This document shows, piece by piece, positions 8,776 to 17,474 of a stretch of DNA of 49,418 nucleotides. A program made the translations under genes and the position numbers. This stretch comes from Fructobacillus ficulneus (GTDB lineage Bacteria; Bacillota; Bacilli; Lactobacillales; Lactobacillaceae). The notes beneath the pieces were generated by a model. It saw nothing but the letters and a program-made list of their open reading frames with translations, did not search any database and had not been told where the DNA came from. Where the stretch lies: positions 49,976 to 99,393 of the forward strand of contig NZ_DF967986.1 in assembly GCF_001047075.2 (NCBI RefSeq), written 5' to 3'. The stretch's first letter is position 1. Every line of letters begins with the position of its first letter.

Positions 8776-8804
8776 TTGACAGTAACTGCCAAGTTCAGTA
8801 TGAT
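8776..8804 (+). promoter_or_regulatory. tRNA-Asn promoter
   Basis: Consensus TTGACA (8776-8781), 17 nt spacer, TATGAT (8799-8804), 20 nt before the tRNA 5' end. Confidence 0.88.
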
Positions 8805-8824
8805 AATTGCATTGGTAATTTACT

Positions 8825-8896
8825 TGTTCCGTAGTTCAGTGGTAGAACACCGCACTGTTAATGCGTAGGTCGTTGGTTCGAATCCAACCGAGACAG
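8825..8896 (+). tRNA. tRNA-Asn (GTT)
   Basis: 72-nt cloverleaf without encoded CCA. D stem GTTC/GAAC, anticodon loop CTGTTAA giving GTT, T arm GTTGG-TTCGAAT-CCAAC. Two stem mismatches are visible: a C-A pair at position 5 of the acceptor stem and C-T at the base of the anticodon stem. It has a consensus promoter and a strong terminator, so it is probably expressed despite the mismatches. Confidence 0.88.
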
Positions 8897-8903
8897 TAAA
8901 AAA

Positions 8904-8931
8904 GCTTTAGATGCAAATCTAAGGCTTTTTT
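8904..8931 (+). terminator. terminator of tRNA-Asn
   Basis: GCTTTAGAT, GCAA loop, ATCTAAGGC, then TTTTTT. Confidence 0.9.
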
Positions 8932-8982
8932 GTTTGTTTAATAACATAATGATTAAAAACATTAAAATTAATTAATAAAAGT

Positions 8983-9011
8983 TTGACCATTTGCCATTGA
9001 ATCGGTATGAT
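8983..9011 (+). promoter_or_regulatory. promoter of the hydroxyacid dehydrogenase gene
   Basis: TTGACC, 17 nt spacer, TATGAT (9006-9011), 27 nt before the start codon. Confidence 0.82.
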
Positions 9012-9037
9012 TATAAAAAAGCTCAAGGAGAAGATCT

Positions 9038-9973
9038 ATGCGTAAAATTGGAATTATTGGTCTCGGACATGTTGGTTCAACGGTGGCGCACGGTCTAATT
9101 GTAGAGGGCGTTGCTGATGAATATGTTTTTATTGATTTGAATGAAAAGAAAGTCAATTCGGATGCTCTAGATTTTGAAGATGCTAAGACAAATTTGACGA
9201 ATAGTTTTAAAATTACCGTTAACGATTATTCAGCTTTAGATGATGCTGATGTTGTCATTTCTGCCTTGGGTAAAATTGAGTTGCAGTATAACAATACGAC
9301 CCATGACCGATTTGTTGAATTAGCACACAATGTTGACCAGGTTAAGAGCGTTTCTGCCAAATTAAGGGCAACTGATTTTTCAGGAGTTTTGGTGGTTATT
9401 ACCAATCCTTGTGATGCAATTGCAGCCCTTTATCAGGCTGAAACCGGCTATCCACAAGAAAAGGTCTTGGGAACAGGAACCTTGTTGGATACAGCTCGGA
9501 TGCACCGTGCTGTTGGAGCGGCCTTTGATATTGATCCACGGTCAGTTGAAGGGTACAACCTCGGGGAGCATGGTAATTCTCAGTTTACAGCTTGGTCGAC
9601 AGTTCGTGTCATGAGCCGACCAATCGTTGAATTGGCAGAAGAACAGGGCGTTGATTTGGCAGCAATTGAAAAAGATTCAATTGTTGGTGGCTACACTGTT
9701 TTTGATGGTAAGGGCTATACGGCTTATGGAATTGCTACTTCGGCCATTCGTTTGGCTAAGACGGTTGTCCAAGATGCTCGAACTGAAATGCCGGTGTCTC
9801 ACAAGCGTCCTGAATATGCATCATACCTGTCTTACCCAGCAGTTGTCGGGCGCGAGGGTGTTGTTGCATATACGCAGCTTGATTTGACAGAAGAAGAGTT
9901 AGTTAAATTACAGGCTTCGGCTGATTCCATTCAAAGCCATTTTGAGGCCGTTGTTGGTAAAAACGTTCGTTGA
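9038..9973 (+). CDS. L-2-hydroxyisocaproate / L-lactate dehydrogenase family protein
   Basis: NAD-dependent dehydrogenase, 311 aa, reducing branched 2-oxo acids or pyruvate to L-2-hydroxy acids. Rossmann motif GLGHVGS (residues about 8-14), ITNPCDA around residue 124 and the catalytic His motif GEHGNSQ near residue 180 are intact. From memory, stretches such as [11 protein letters not shown] and [15 protein letters not shown] closely follow L-HicDH of Weissella confusa, and the remainder aligns well, so hydroxyisocaproate activity is favoured over plain lactate dehydrogenase. SD AGGAG. Monocistronic between two tRNA-Asn-type genes. Confidence 0.87.
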   Translation: MRKIGIIGLGHVGSTVAHGLIVEGVADEYVFIDLNEKKVNSDALDFEDAKTNLTNSFKITVNDYSALDDADVVISALGKIELQYNNTTHDRFVELAHNVDQVKSVSAKLRATDFSGVLVVITNPCDAIAALYQAETGYPQEKVLGTGTLLDTARMHRAVGAAFDIDPRSVEGYNLGEHGNSQFTAWSTVRVMSRPIVELAEEQGVDLAAIEKDSIVGGYTVFDGKGYTAYGIATSAIRLAKTVVQDARTEMPVSHKRPEYASYLSYPAVVGREGVVAYTQLDLTEEELVKLQASADSIQSHFEAVVGKNVR

Positions 9974-10059
9974 TCAGATTTTTTAAGTATTTATAAGTAA
10001 TTAAATGAAGTATATTTTTCAAAATGTCATACGCCATATTCTTTAAATCGTATGGCACT

Positions 10060-10134
10060 TGCTTTGTAGTTTAGTTGGTAAAACACCGCACTGTTAGTGT
10101 GCGTAAATCACTGGTTCGAATCCAGTCAGGGCAG
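10060..10134 (+). tRNA. tRNA-Asn-like gene, aberrant and possibly degenerate
   Basis: 75-nt cloverleaf-like sequence with acceptor TGCTTTG/CAGGGCA, D stem GTTT/AAAC and T arm ACTGG-TTCGAAT-CCAGT. The anticodon arm carries two extra bases after CTGTTA compared with the tRNA at 8825. Read canonically (U33, GTT) it is Asn with a weak stem and a 7-nt variable region. A perfect 5-bp stem CGCAC/GTGCG instead gives loop TGTTAGT with TTA in the anticodon position but no U33. No convincing promoter precedes it. Shared runs such as AACACCGCACTGTTA suggest a duplicate of the upstream gene. A pseudogene is the simplest reading. Confidence 0.6.
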
Positions 10135-10153
10135 TAAAAAATATTTTAAACTA

Positions 10154-10190
10154 TTATCGTTCTGATTTACAGATAAGACGATAATGTTTT
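10154..10190 (+). terminator. possible weak terminator after the aberrant tRNA
   Basis: TTATCGT (10154-10160) pairs with ACGATAA (10178-10184), followed by TGTTTT; the U-tract is poor. Confidence 0.4.
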
Positions 10191-10200
10191 AGTGTGATTT

Positions 10201-10235
10201 CCGAACGTTTTTATAAAAATCAATACCTCGTTCGG
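10201..10235. repeat. inverted repeat upstream of the nucleoside transporter gene
   Basis: CCGAACG (10201-10207) and CGTTCGG (10229-10235) are perfect 7-bp arms around an AT-rich loop that contains TTTTTATAAAAA. It lies about 50 nt before the nupC promoter, so it may be an operator; no regulator can be named. Confidence 0.5.
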
Positions 10236-10285
10236 GTTAAATCAATATTAAATTGTCTTTACCCCTGCCCTGAAATTATTGCACA

Positions 10286-10294
10286 TGCTATAAT
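10286..10294 (+). promoter_or_regulatory. extended -10 promoter of nupC
   Basis: TG at 10286-10287 followed by C and TATAAT (10289-10294); no good -35 box, as is usual for extended -10 promoters. Confidence 0.7.
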
Positions 10295-10347
10295 TAGATT
10301 GTTTAATTTCATAGCGAATAGCGCTAACAAAAGGGAGTAACGACGTC

Positions 10348-11619
10348 ATGTATTTGATCATTAACATCTTTGGTCTATTGGTCTTTATGGCCTTGGCCGT
10401 CTTGTTTTCTAAGGATCGTTCCGCCATTAAATGGCGTTCGGTTGCAGTTATGTCAGTCTTCAACTTGGTTTTGGCCTGGTTCTTGACTGACTTCTCGGTT
10501 GGTCGATCAGTTGTTAAGGGAGCCTCAAACGGCTTTAACGAATTGATTTCGGTTGCTAACCAAGGAATTGGTTTTGCATTGAACCCGCAAGATTCTTCAG
10601 CATTCCACCCAACCTTTATCACATCAGTGCTTTTGCCAATTTTGTTGGTTGTGCCATTGTTTGATATCTTGACATACATCGGCGTTTTGCCTTTTGTTAT
10701 CAAGTGGATTGGTCGTGGATTGGCTAAGTTGTCAGGACAACCTAAGTTTGAATCATTCTTCTCAGTTGAAATGATGTTCTTGGGTAACACTGAAGCCTTG
10801 GCTGTTTCTGGTCTTCAATTGAAGACTATGAATGCACAGCGAAACTTGACTTTGGCCATGATGTCAATGTCTTGTGTGACTGCTTCAATTATCGGATCAT
10901 ATACACAAATGATGCCAGGTCAATACATTTTGACTGCCGTGCCAATCAACGTTGTTAATGCCTTGATTGTGACAGCAATTTTGAACCCAGTAGATGTAAC
11001 ACCTGAAGAAGATGTTATCGCTACTGTCGGTGGTGAAGGTGTTCCAGCTGCTGAAAATGCTGAATCAGGATCACAAGAATTGGCAGAAGGAGAAGTTGCT
11101 AAGGCTGCTAAGCCTGAACGCGAACCATTCTTCTCATTCTTGGGTGATTCAATCCTTGGTTCTGGAAAGTTGATTTTGATCATCGCGGCGAACGTAATTG
11201 CCTTCGTTGCTTTGGCCGCAATGGCCGATAAGATTTTGGGCTGGGTTAACCCTTGGCTCTCACTTGAACATATCTTAGGAATTATTATGTTCCCATTCGC
11301 CTGGTTAATGGGTGTCGGTGGTCATTCCTTCGATTTGGCTCAATTCATGGGTACGAAGTTGATTACTAACGAATTCGTGGTCATGGGTGAAGTTACTCAC
11401 AAAATTAAGCACTTTAACGAACATTATGCTGCGGTTTTGACAGTCTTCTTGACTTCATTCGCTAACTTCTCAACAATTGGTATGATTATCGGTTGTTTCA
11501 AGGGCTTGGTTGATGATCAAAAGAGCAAGTTGATTGCTAAGAACGTCGGTTACCTATTGTTGTCAGGAATTTTGGTATCATTATTCTCAGCTGCAATGGT
11601 TGGATTGTTTGTTTGGTAA
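10348..11619 (+). CDS. nupC: concentrative nucleoside transporter (CNT/NupC family)
   Basis: Membrane symporter for nucleosides with H+ or Na+, 423 aa. CNT landmarks are FFSVEMMFLGNTEAL (residues about 139-153, core helical hairpin), GVGGHSFDLAQFMG and TNEFVVMGEV in the second half, and TSFANFSTIGM near the C-terminus. An Ala/Glu-rich cytoplasmic loop (about residues 218-255) separates the two halves. It has its own promoter and terminator. Codon use is strongly biased to TTG and GCT, as in highly expressed genes of this window. Confidence 0.92.
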   Translation: MYLIINIFGLLVFMALAVLFSKDRSAIKWRSVAVMSVFNLVLAWFLTDFSVGRSVVKGASNGFNELISVANQGIGFALNPQDSSAFHPTFITSVLLPILLVVPLFDILTYIGVLPFVIKWIGRGLAKLSGQPKFESFFSVEMMFLGNTEALAVSGLQLKTMNAQRNLTLAMMSMSCVTASIIGSYTQMMPGQYILTAVPINVVNALIVTAILNPVDVTPEEDVIATVGGEGVPAAENAESGSQELAEGEVAKAAKPEREPFFSFLGDSILGSGKLILIIAANVIAFVALAAMADKILGWVNPWLSLEHILGIIMFPFAWLMGVGGHSFDLAQFMGTKLITNEFVVMGEVTHKIKHFNEHYAAVLTVFLTSFANFSTIGMIIGCFKGLVDDQKSKLIAKNVGYLLLSGILVSLFSAAMVGLFVW

Positions 11620-11632
11620 TAAAACTTCAGTG

Positions 11633-11659
11633 AAGTGACCGAAAGGTCACTTTTTTTGT
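11633..11659 (+). terminator. terminator of nupC
   Basis: AAGTGACC, GAAA loop, GGTCACTT and a T run. Confidence 0.92.
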
Positions 11660-11849
11660 TAGCTCTAACAAATTGGCTCTTTGATAAAAAGACTGCTAAA
11701 ATGAAGAGATAGGAAACAAAAGGCAATAAGTCTGTTAATCATATTTATTACAAAGATGATTTATATGCTGATTTAATCGCCGTATGTTTTGATAAGTATT
11801 GTCTGTATAGTTTAAATAAAAAGTTTATAAAACAAAGGAAGGTAATTTT

Positions 11850-12350
11850 ATGCTATCACGTTCACAGCGTCGAAAAGATAAAGGTGGAAAACTTTCATTT
11901 TTGAAAAAATGGTGGTTTTGGCTAATCGTGGTTTTGGTCGTTGCTGGTTTTTCATTGTATTTGATTGGATCAGCTTCATCAAAGTCATCGAATGATGATT
12001 CTTCAATACCTGATATCTCATATTCTTCATCAAAACATAAGAAGACATATGACTCTGATTCAACTGATTCAGAGTCAACAAGTTCAGCAACTCAAGAAAA
12101 CGATACAGCGTCTGCCAATGCCCAGGCTGCATCTGCAGCAGCGGCTTCAGCATCCGCCGCTTCTGCTGCCAGTGCAAAGGCTGCTGCGGATTCCGCTTCT
12201 CGCTATGCTTACTCACAATCAGTGATTAAGGCTCAACAAGATGCAGCCAACAAGGCCGCATCTTCTCAAGAATCATCAGCACCTACAACACCATCTGCTT
12301 CGTCAAGTTCAGCACAAAATTCTAGTTCAGCAGCAAGTCAACACTCATAA
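11850..12350 (+). CDS. Ser/Ala-rich membrane-anchored protein of unknown function
   Basis: 166 aa; no family recognised. A basic N-terminus (RSQRRKDKGGK) precedes one hydrophobic helix (about residues 22-44), then a low-complexity outside tail rich in Ser, Ala, Asp and Gln with long Ala/Ser runs. This topology suggests a single-pass protein with a disordered tail in the cell wall. SD AAGGAAGG lies 7 nt upstream, and a possible promoter TTGATA-17-TTAAAT starts near 11790. It is followed by the independent valS T-box, so it is not part of that operon. Confidence 0.75.
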   Translation: MLSRSQRRKDKGGKLSFLKKWWFWLIVVLVVAGFSLYLIGSASSKSSNDDSSIPDISYSSSKHKKTYDSDSTDSESTSSATQENDTASANAQAASAAAASASAASAASAKAAADSASRYAYSQSVIKAQQDAANKAASSQESSAPTTPSASSSSAQNSSSAASQHS

Positions 12351-12374
12351 TTAATGATTTATTTTAGAAAGAGC

Positions 12375-12403
12375 TTGACTAATACCGTGGTCCTTTGTAA
12401 ACT
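12375..12403 (+). promoter_or_regulatory. promoter of valS leader
   Basis: TTGACT, 17 nt spacer, TAAACT (12398-12403). Confidence 0.82.
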
Positions 12404-12596
12404 AAGAAAAGTTAATGGGGATTAGGCAAAAGCGCTTTGAGAGACCTGACGGGTGGTGCGAGTCAGGAGCAGTTAATGCTGAAGGTTACGTTAACTTTTT
12501 AAAAATTTAATTCAGAGTGGCTATCAAAATTGTGATAGCAATTTAGGTGGTACCACGTGTAAGCGTCCTAATCGAAAGATTAGGACGCTTTTTTTC
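12404..12596 (+). promoter_or_regulatory. valine T-box riboswitch with terminator
   Basis: Leader with the T-box core AGGTGGTACCACGTG (12545-12559) and a terminator of 13-bp arms (12561-12573 and 12578-12590, GAAA loop) followed by a T run. In the specifier loop the pattern GAA-G-GTT-A gives specifier GTT (12485-12487), a Val codon, matching the downstream gene. The geometry is the same as in the Met T-box at 7595-7897. Confidence 0.93.
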
Positions 12597-12626
12597 TATC
12601 TAAATGGAGAAAAGAGGAGATTTGCC

Positions 12627-15308
12627 ATGCGTGAAGTTGAAATGTCAACGAAGTATGATCCAACAGCCGTTGAGGCTGGTCGTTATCAGGAATGGCTTGA
12701 TGATAACTTGTTTGCTCCTGAAGCAAACAAAGCAATTCAAGGTCAAGAACCTGAACCATATTCAATTGTTATTCCACCACCAAACGTTACTGGTAAGTTG
12801 CACTTAGGCCATGCTTGGGATACGACATTACAAGATATGCTAATCCGCCAAAAGCGGATGCAGGGCTTTGATACCCTTTGGTTACCAGGAATGGACCACG
12901 CGGGAATTGCGACACAAGCTAAGGTTGAACAACGACTCCGTGAACAAGGTATTTCTCGCTATGACTTAGGCCGGGAAAAGTTTGTCGAACAGGTCTGGGA
13001 TTGGAAAAACGAATACGCTTCTACCATTAAAGAACAATGGGGGAAGATGGGACTGGCATTGGATTACAGCCGTGAACGTTTTACCTTGGATGAAGGTTTG
13101 AACCAAGCAGTTAACAAGGTCTTTATTGATTTGTACAACAAGGGCTTGATTTACCGCGGTGAATACATCATCAACTGGGATCCTCAGGCACGGACAGCGC
13201 TTTCAGATATCGAAGTTATTTACCAAGATGATGAAGGGGCTTTCTACCACGTTAAGTATCCATTTACTGATGGCACAACTTATGAAGGTAAGGACTATAT
13301 TGAAATTGCAACGACTCGTCCAGAAACCATGTTTGGTGACGTTGCCGTTGCCGTTCACCCAAGCGATGAACGTTACAAGGATTTGATTGGGAAGAAGATT
13401 CGAGTGCCGTTGGTCGACCGCGAGATTCCAATTATTGCCGATGAATACGTTACTCAGGACTTCGGAACTGGAATGGTGAAGATTACGCCAGCCCACGACC
13501 CTAACGATTTCCAAGTTGGGAACCGTCATGATTTGGAACGCATCAACACGATGACTGAAGATGCGCATTTGAATGAAAATGCTGGTAAGTACGAAGGCTT
13601 GGACCGCTTTGAAGGTCGTAAGGCCATGGTTGCTGACTTGCAAGACCAGGGTTATATGTTGCAAATCGATCCATTGACTCACTCGGTTGGTCATTCAGAA
13701 CGAACTGGTGTTCAAATTGAATCACGCCTTTCAACGCAGTGGTTCGTTAAAATGGAACCATTGGCAGAACAAATTTTGGCCATGCAACAAAACGAAGATG
13801 AAAAGGTTAACTTTGTTCCTGGTCGTTTCGAAGACACCTTTACCCACTGGATGGAAAACATCCGTGACTGGGTTATCTCACGTCAACTTTGGTGGGGACA
13901 CCAAATTCCAGCTTGGTACAAGAACAAGGGAACCGACCAAGAAGAAATCTTTGTTGGTGAAACGGCTCCTGGTGATGATTGGGAACGTGACCAAGATGTC
14001 TTGGATACTTGGTTCTCATCAGCTTTGTGGCCATTTTCAACAATGGGTTGGCCAAATGATCTTGAAGGTGATTTTGCCCGCTACTACCCAACGGATACAT
14101 TGGTTACCGGCTACGACATCATCTTCTTCTGGGTTGCCCGGATGATGTTCCAAGGAAAAGAGTTCACTGATGAACGACCATTTAAGAATGTTTTGATTCA
14201 CGGTTTGATTCGTGACGGTGAAGGTCGCAAGATGTCAAAGTCATTGGGTAACGGTGTTGACCCAATGGATGTCATCGAAAAGTATGGTGCCGATGCCTTG
14301 CGTTGGTTCTTGGCTACTGGTTCAACTCCCGGTCAAGATGTCCGCTTTACTTATGAAAAGATGGATGCTGCTTGGAACTTTATCAACAAGATTTGGAACG
14401 CGTCTCGCTACGTTATCATGAACCTTGCTGATGATACCAAGGCTCAAGTTCCGGCCAAGGAAAAGCAAAGCTTGGCCGACCAGTGGATTTTGGACCGTTT
14501 GAATCAAACTGTCCAAGAAGTTACAGAAAACTTTGAAAAGTTTGAATTCGGTGAAGCTGGTCGTGACCTTTACAACTTTATCTGGTCCGACTTTGCTGAC
14601 TGGTATATTGAAATGACTAAGGAATCATTGAACGGTGATGGCGACAAGACTGCCGTTCAAGAAACTTTGGCCTATGTCTTGGACCAAACATTGCGTCTCT
14701 TGCAACCAATCATGCCGTTCATGACGGAAGCTATTTGGCAAGAAATGCCAGAACAAAAGGGTAAGGATGAACATTTAAGTGTTCAAGAATATCCAGTGTA
14801 TCGTGAAGACTTGGCCAATAAGGAAGCAGCAACCGCCTTTAAGTCTTTGCAAGACTTGATTGTGGCTGTTCGAAACATTCGTGCCGAAGCCAAGGCACCG
14901 ATGTCAAAGCCAATTACAGTGATAATTAAGGTTACGGATCCAAAGCTGAAGGCAGTCTTTGCGGACAATGCCGATTACATCGACCGTTTTGTAAAGCCAG
15001 AATCTTTGACAATCGACACTGATGTTAATTTGCCAAAGTTGTCAATGTCGCAAGTTATTACTGGTGCTGAAGTTTATGTGCCATTAGCTGGCTTGATTGA
15101 TATTGAAGAAGAAGTCGCTCGTTTGCAAGGTGAAGCTGATAAATTCCAAAAGGAAGTTGCTCGTGCCAACGGTAAGTTATCAAATGAAAAGTTTGTTAAC
15201 TCCGCTCCTGAACAGGTTGTTGCCAGTGAACGCGAAAAGCTTGCCGATTGGGAAGAAAAGCTCCAATCAACTAATAAGCGGATTGCCGACTTGCAAGCGC
15301 AAGGTTAA
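12627..15308 (+). CDS. valS: valyl-tRNA synthetase
   Basis: Charges tRNA-Val with valine and hydrolyses mischarged Thr-tRNA in its CP1 domain. 893 aa, full length. Class I signatures [15 protein letters not shown] (residues about 50-64) and [11 protein letters not shown] (near 530) are intact, and the C-terminal coiled-coil arm is visible from [14 protein letters not shown] to the end. The start at 12627 follows AGGAG by 7 nt; MSTKYDP five codons later is an alternative. Controlled by the Val T-box directly upstream. Confidence 0.98.
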   Translation: MREVEMSTKYDPTAVEAGRYQEWLDDNLFAPEANKAIQGQEPEPYSIVIPPPNVTGKLHLGHAWDTTLQDMLIRQKRMQGFDTLWLPGMDHAGIATQAKVEQRLREQGISRYDLGREKFVEQVWDWKNEYASTIKEQWGKMGLALDYSRERFTLDEGLNQAVNKVFIDLYNKGLIYRGEYIINWDPQARTALSDIEVIYQDDEGAFYHVKYPFTDGTTYEGKDYIEIATTRPETMFGDVAVAVHPSDERYKDLIGKKIRVPLVDREIPIIADEYVTQDFGTGMVKITPAHDPNDFQVGNRHDLERINTMTEDAHLNENAGKYEGLDRFEGRKAMVADLQDQGYMLQIDPLTHSVGHSERTGVQIESRLSTQWFVKMEPLAEQILAMQQNEDEKVNFVPGRFEDTFTHWMENIRDWVISRQLWWGHQIPAWYKNKGTDQEEIFVGETAPGDDWERDQDVLDTWFSSALWPFSTMGWPNDLEGDFARYYPTDTLVTGYDIIFFWVARMMFQGKEFTDERPFKNVLIHGLIRDGEGRKMSKSLGNGVDPMDVIEKYGADALRWFLATGSTPGQDVRFTYEKMDAAWNFINKIWNASRYVIMNLADDTKAQVPAKEKQSLADQWILDRLNQTVQEVTENFEKFEFGEAGRDLYNFIWSDFADWYIEMTKESLNGDGDKTAVQETLAYVLDQTLRLLQPIMPFMTEAIWQEMPEQKGKDEHLSVQEYPVYREDLANKEAATAFKSLQDLIVAVRNIRAEAKAPMSKPITVIIKVTDPKLKAVFADNADYIDRFVKPESLTIDTDVNLPKLSMSQVITGAEVYVPLAGLIDIEEEVARLQGEADKFQKEVARANGKLSNEKFVNSAPEQVVASEREKLADWEEKLQSTNKRIADLQAQG

Positions 15309-15326
15309 AAAAAGATATTTGTAATA

Positions 15327-15352
15327 AAAGCCTCGCCATTGGTGGGGTTTTT
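15327..15352 (+). terminator. terminator of valS
   Basis: CCTCGCC and GGTGGGG pair around ATT with two G-T pairs, followed by TTTTT. Confidence 0.75.
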
Positions 15353-15461
15353 ATGTTAGGTTAATATGAACTGATTAAAATCAATAAATTGTTTAAGAAT
15401 TATTTGTTAAAATGGTTGAGCTAGCTTAACTTTGTTTAATAATTTAAATAGGTAATAAGAC

Positions 15462-16430
15462 ATGATTGGAAGCAAAATATTAGCCAGTGGACACTATGTG
15501 CCCGCTGACGTAGTTACAAATAATGATTTGGCACAAGTCATTGATACATCTGATGAATGGATTGTTAGTCATACCGGGATTCAGGAACGCCGAGTGTCTT
15601 TACAAGGTGAAAACACATCGGATTTAGCGACACAAGCTGCCCAGAAGGCATTGGATGATGCCAAACTTTCGGCAACTGATTTAGACTTTATCATTGTGAC
15701 GACGTTTACTCCAGATGGATTGGCCCCATCAACGGCTGCACTAGTGCAGCGAAACTTGGGTGCTCGAAACGCATTTGCTTTTGATCTGTCAACAGCCTGT
15801 GCCGGCTTTGTCTTTGGGCTAACAACGGCCGATAACTTTATCAAAACTGGTCAGTATCGTTATGGTTTAGTCGTTGCGGCAGAAGTTAATTCAAAGATGA
15901 TGGACTTTTCGGACCGAACTAGTACAGTTTTCTTTGGTGATGGAGCTGGAGCGGTAATCTTGGCCCCAAGTGATCAAGGTCAAATCGTGGCAACAGATTT
16001 GCATACTCGGGGGGATGCAGAAGTTGTCCACTCTGGTCAAATTAAGCCACTTTCAAGCTTAGATGCGAACTACTATCCTAAGATGGATGCCTTCTTTCAA
16101 GAAGGGCGGATGGTCTACCAAGAAGTGACAACCCTAATCCCCAACCATATTAATGATTTTTTGGCTGGTAAAGATCTAACGATTGATCAAGTAGATTACG
16201 TTATTCTTCATCAAGCCAATTTGAGAATTATTGAGGCAGTGGCACAATCTTTGAACCAGCCGATGGAAAAATTCGTGACCAACGTTGAGCACTATGGTAA
16301 TTCATCTTCAGCAGGAATCGCGATGGCATTTGATCAACTTAATCAAGAAGTTGACCTGACTGGTAAAAAGGTTTTGTTAACTGGATTTGGGGCAGGATTC
16401 ACTTATGGATCAATGTTGCTAAATTTTTAA
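15462..16430 (+). CDS. fabH: beta-ketoacyl-ACP synthase III, stand-alone paralogue
   Basis: Condenses acyl-CoA with malonyl-ACP to start fatty-acid or related acyl chains. 322 aa with the Cys-His-Asn triad: STACAGFV (Cys near residue 112), LHQANLRI (His near 249) and HYGNSSSA (Asn near 279). It is distinct from the fabH inside the main fab operon at 43909, has no FabT-like box that I can see and no fab neighbours. It may supply a different primer, for example branched or longer acyl groups, or act as a backup. Residue-level triad is seen; the role is inferred. Confidence 0.9.
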   Translation: MIGSKILASGHYVPADVVTNNDLAQVIDTSDEWIVSHTGIQERRVSLQGENTSDLATQAAQKALDDAKLSATDLDFIIVTTFTPDGLAPSTAALVQRNLGARNAFAFDLSTACAGFVFGLTTADNFIKTGQYRYGLVVAAEVNSKMMDFSDRTSTVFFGDGAGAVILAPSDQGQIVATDLHTRGDAEVVHSGQIKPLSSLDANYYPKMDAFFQEGRMVYQEVTTLIPNHINDFLAGKDLTIDQVDYVILHQANLRIIEAVAQSLNQPMEKFVTNVEHYGNSSSAGIAMAFDQLNQEVDLTGKKVLLTGFGAGFTYGSMLLNF

Positions 16431-16525
16431 AGCGAAATTAAAAAGTTTTAATTGTAATATTCAAGTAACATAACGGCAAGAACCTGGAAATAACCATTGT
16501 CTAAAATGAATAATATAGATTATGC

Positions 16526-16541
16526 GTAAGTGAGCACTTAC
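16526..16541. repeat. inverted repeat in the leader of the LysM-CAP gene
   Basis: GTAAGTG-AG-CACTTAC, perfect 7-bp arms, 35 nt before the start codon. Further upstream TGTAAT-N5-AGTAAC (near 16453) is one base off a WalR-type box. Both are candidate regulatory sites. Confidence 0.45.
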
Positions 16542-16576
16542 TGAATCAAAAAAAGCAGAAAAATGGAGAGTCTCTC

Positions 16577-17278
16577 ATGAAGAATAATATTACCAAAACT
16601 ATCTTAGCGACGGTGGCTGGTGCAGCTACTTTTGCAGGTGCTAACGCTGTTGCATCAGCCAATGATATCACTGTTAAAGCTGGTGATACATTGTCACAAC
16701 TTGCTCAAAACAACAACACAACTGTTGATGATTTGGCAGCCAAGAACAACATCACTGATGTTAACTTGATCTTTGTTGGTGATGTTATCAAGACTGATGG
16801 TACTGCAACTACTACCACAGCTACTACACCTGCAGCTACTACTACACAAGAAACTGCACAACCTGCAGCTACTACTACTGCTAACACACAAGCAGCAGCA
16901 GCTACAACTACTACTGACACATCTTCATACTCAGCTGGTGCAACTGGCTCAGTTCAAACAATCGTTAACGCAATGAACGCTAAGCGTGCAGCTGCTGGAT
17001 TAGCACCTGTATCATACGATGCTAACTTGGCCGCAACTGCTGTTGCCCGTGCACAAAACGCCGTTGCTAACGGTGGATTGCCAACTGGTCACTTCCAACA
17101 AGTTGCTGGACCTGAAGTTGTTGCTATCGACTGGTCACCAAGCCAAGTTGTTGATGCATGGTACAACGAAACTGGTATGGTTGCAGCACCTGCACACCGT
17201 AACTGGTTGATGAATGCTAGCTTTACTCGCGTTGGTTTCGGTATTGTTAACGGAACTATCGTTGGTATCGCCGGTTAA
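16577..17278 (+). CDS. secreted LysM and CAP (SCP/PR-1-like) domain protein
   Basis: 233 aa exported cell-wall protein. Signal peptide with cleavage probably after ANAVASA (residues about 22-28), one LysM peptidoglycan-binding domain (about 31-74: ITVKAGDTLSQLA and NLIFVGDVIK), a Thr/Ala-rich linker, then a CAP domain (about 125-233) with AMNAKRAAAGLAPVSYD, the His in TGHFQQV and PAHRNWLMN. This LysM-linker-CAP layout is common for abundant secreted LAB proteins. Biochemical role of bacterial CAP domains is unclear. Codon bias suggests high expression. Confidence 0.9.
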   Translation: MKNNITKTILATVAGAATFAGANAVASANDITVKAGDTLSQLAQNNNTTVDDLAAKNNITDVNLIFVGDVIKTDGTATTTTATTPAATTTQETAQPAATTTANTQAAAATTTTDTSSYSAGATGSVQTIVNAMNAKRAAAGLAPVSYDANLAATAVARAQNAVANGGLPTGHFQQVAGPEVVAIDWSPSQVVDAWYNETGMVAAPAHRNWLMNASFTRVGFGIVNGTIVGIAG

Positions 17279-17307
17279 TTTTAATTATTAATCTTAATTT
17301 AACGTAA

Positions 17308-17336
17308 AACACCTACAATATTTGTAGGTGTTTTTT
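17308..17336 (+). terminator. terminator of the LysM-CAP gene
   Basis: ACACCTACA pairs with TGTAGGTGT, followed by TTTTT. Confidence 0.9.
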
Positions 17337-17474
17337 ATTAAGAAATAATTAAGGTTAGTCCGCTTTATTGAACAAATGCTCTGAATTAATTTTTTTGTGA
17401 TACCATAAGAAAATATAAGAGTTTCAGTGAATCGTGCTAATATTCAGTTGGAAAGTGGAGTGTCGAAGGTTCTT

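Noticed and set aside
10060-10134. Confident ochre suppressor tRNA
   Set aside because: The TTA reading lacks U33, no promoter is evident, and most genes in the window end in TAA; kept only as a hypothesis.
16694-16920. Minus-strand Val/Ser/Cys-rich frames over the LysM-CAP linker
   Set aside because: Mirror of the Thr/Ala codon runs on the plus strand.
17427-17474. GTG start for the LCP protein
   Set aside because: No clear SD; the downstream ATG fits LCP topology better, though the choice is not certain.
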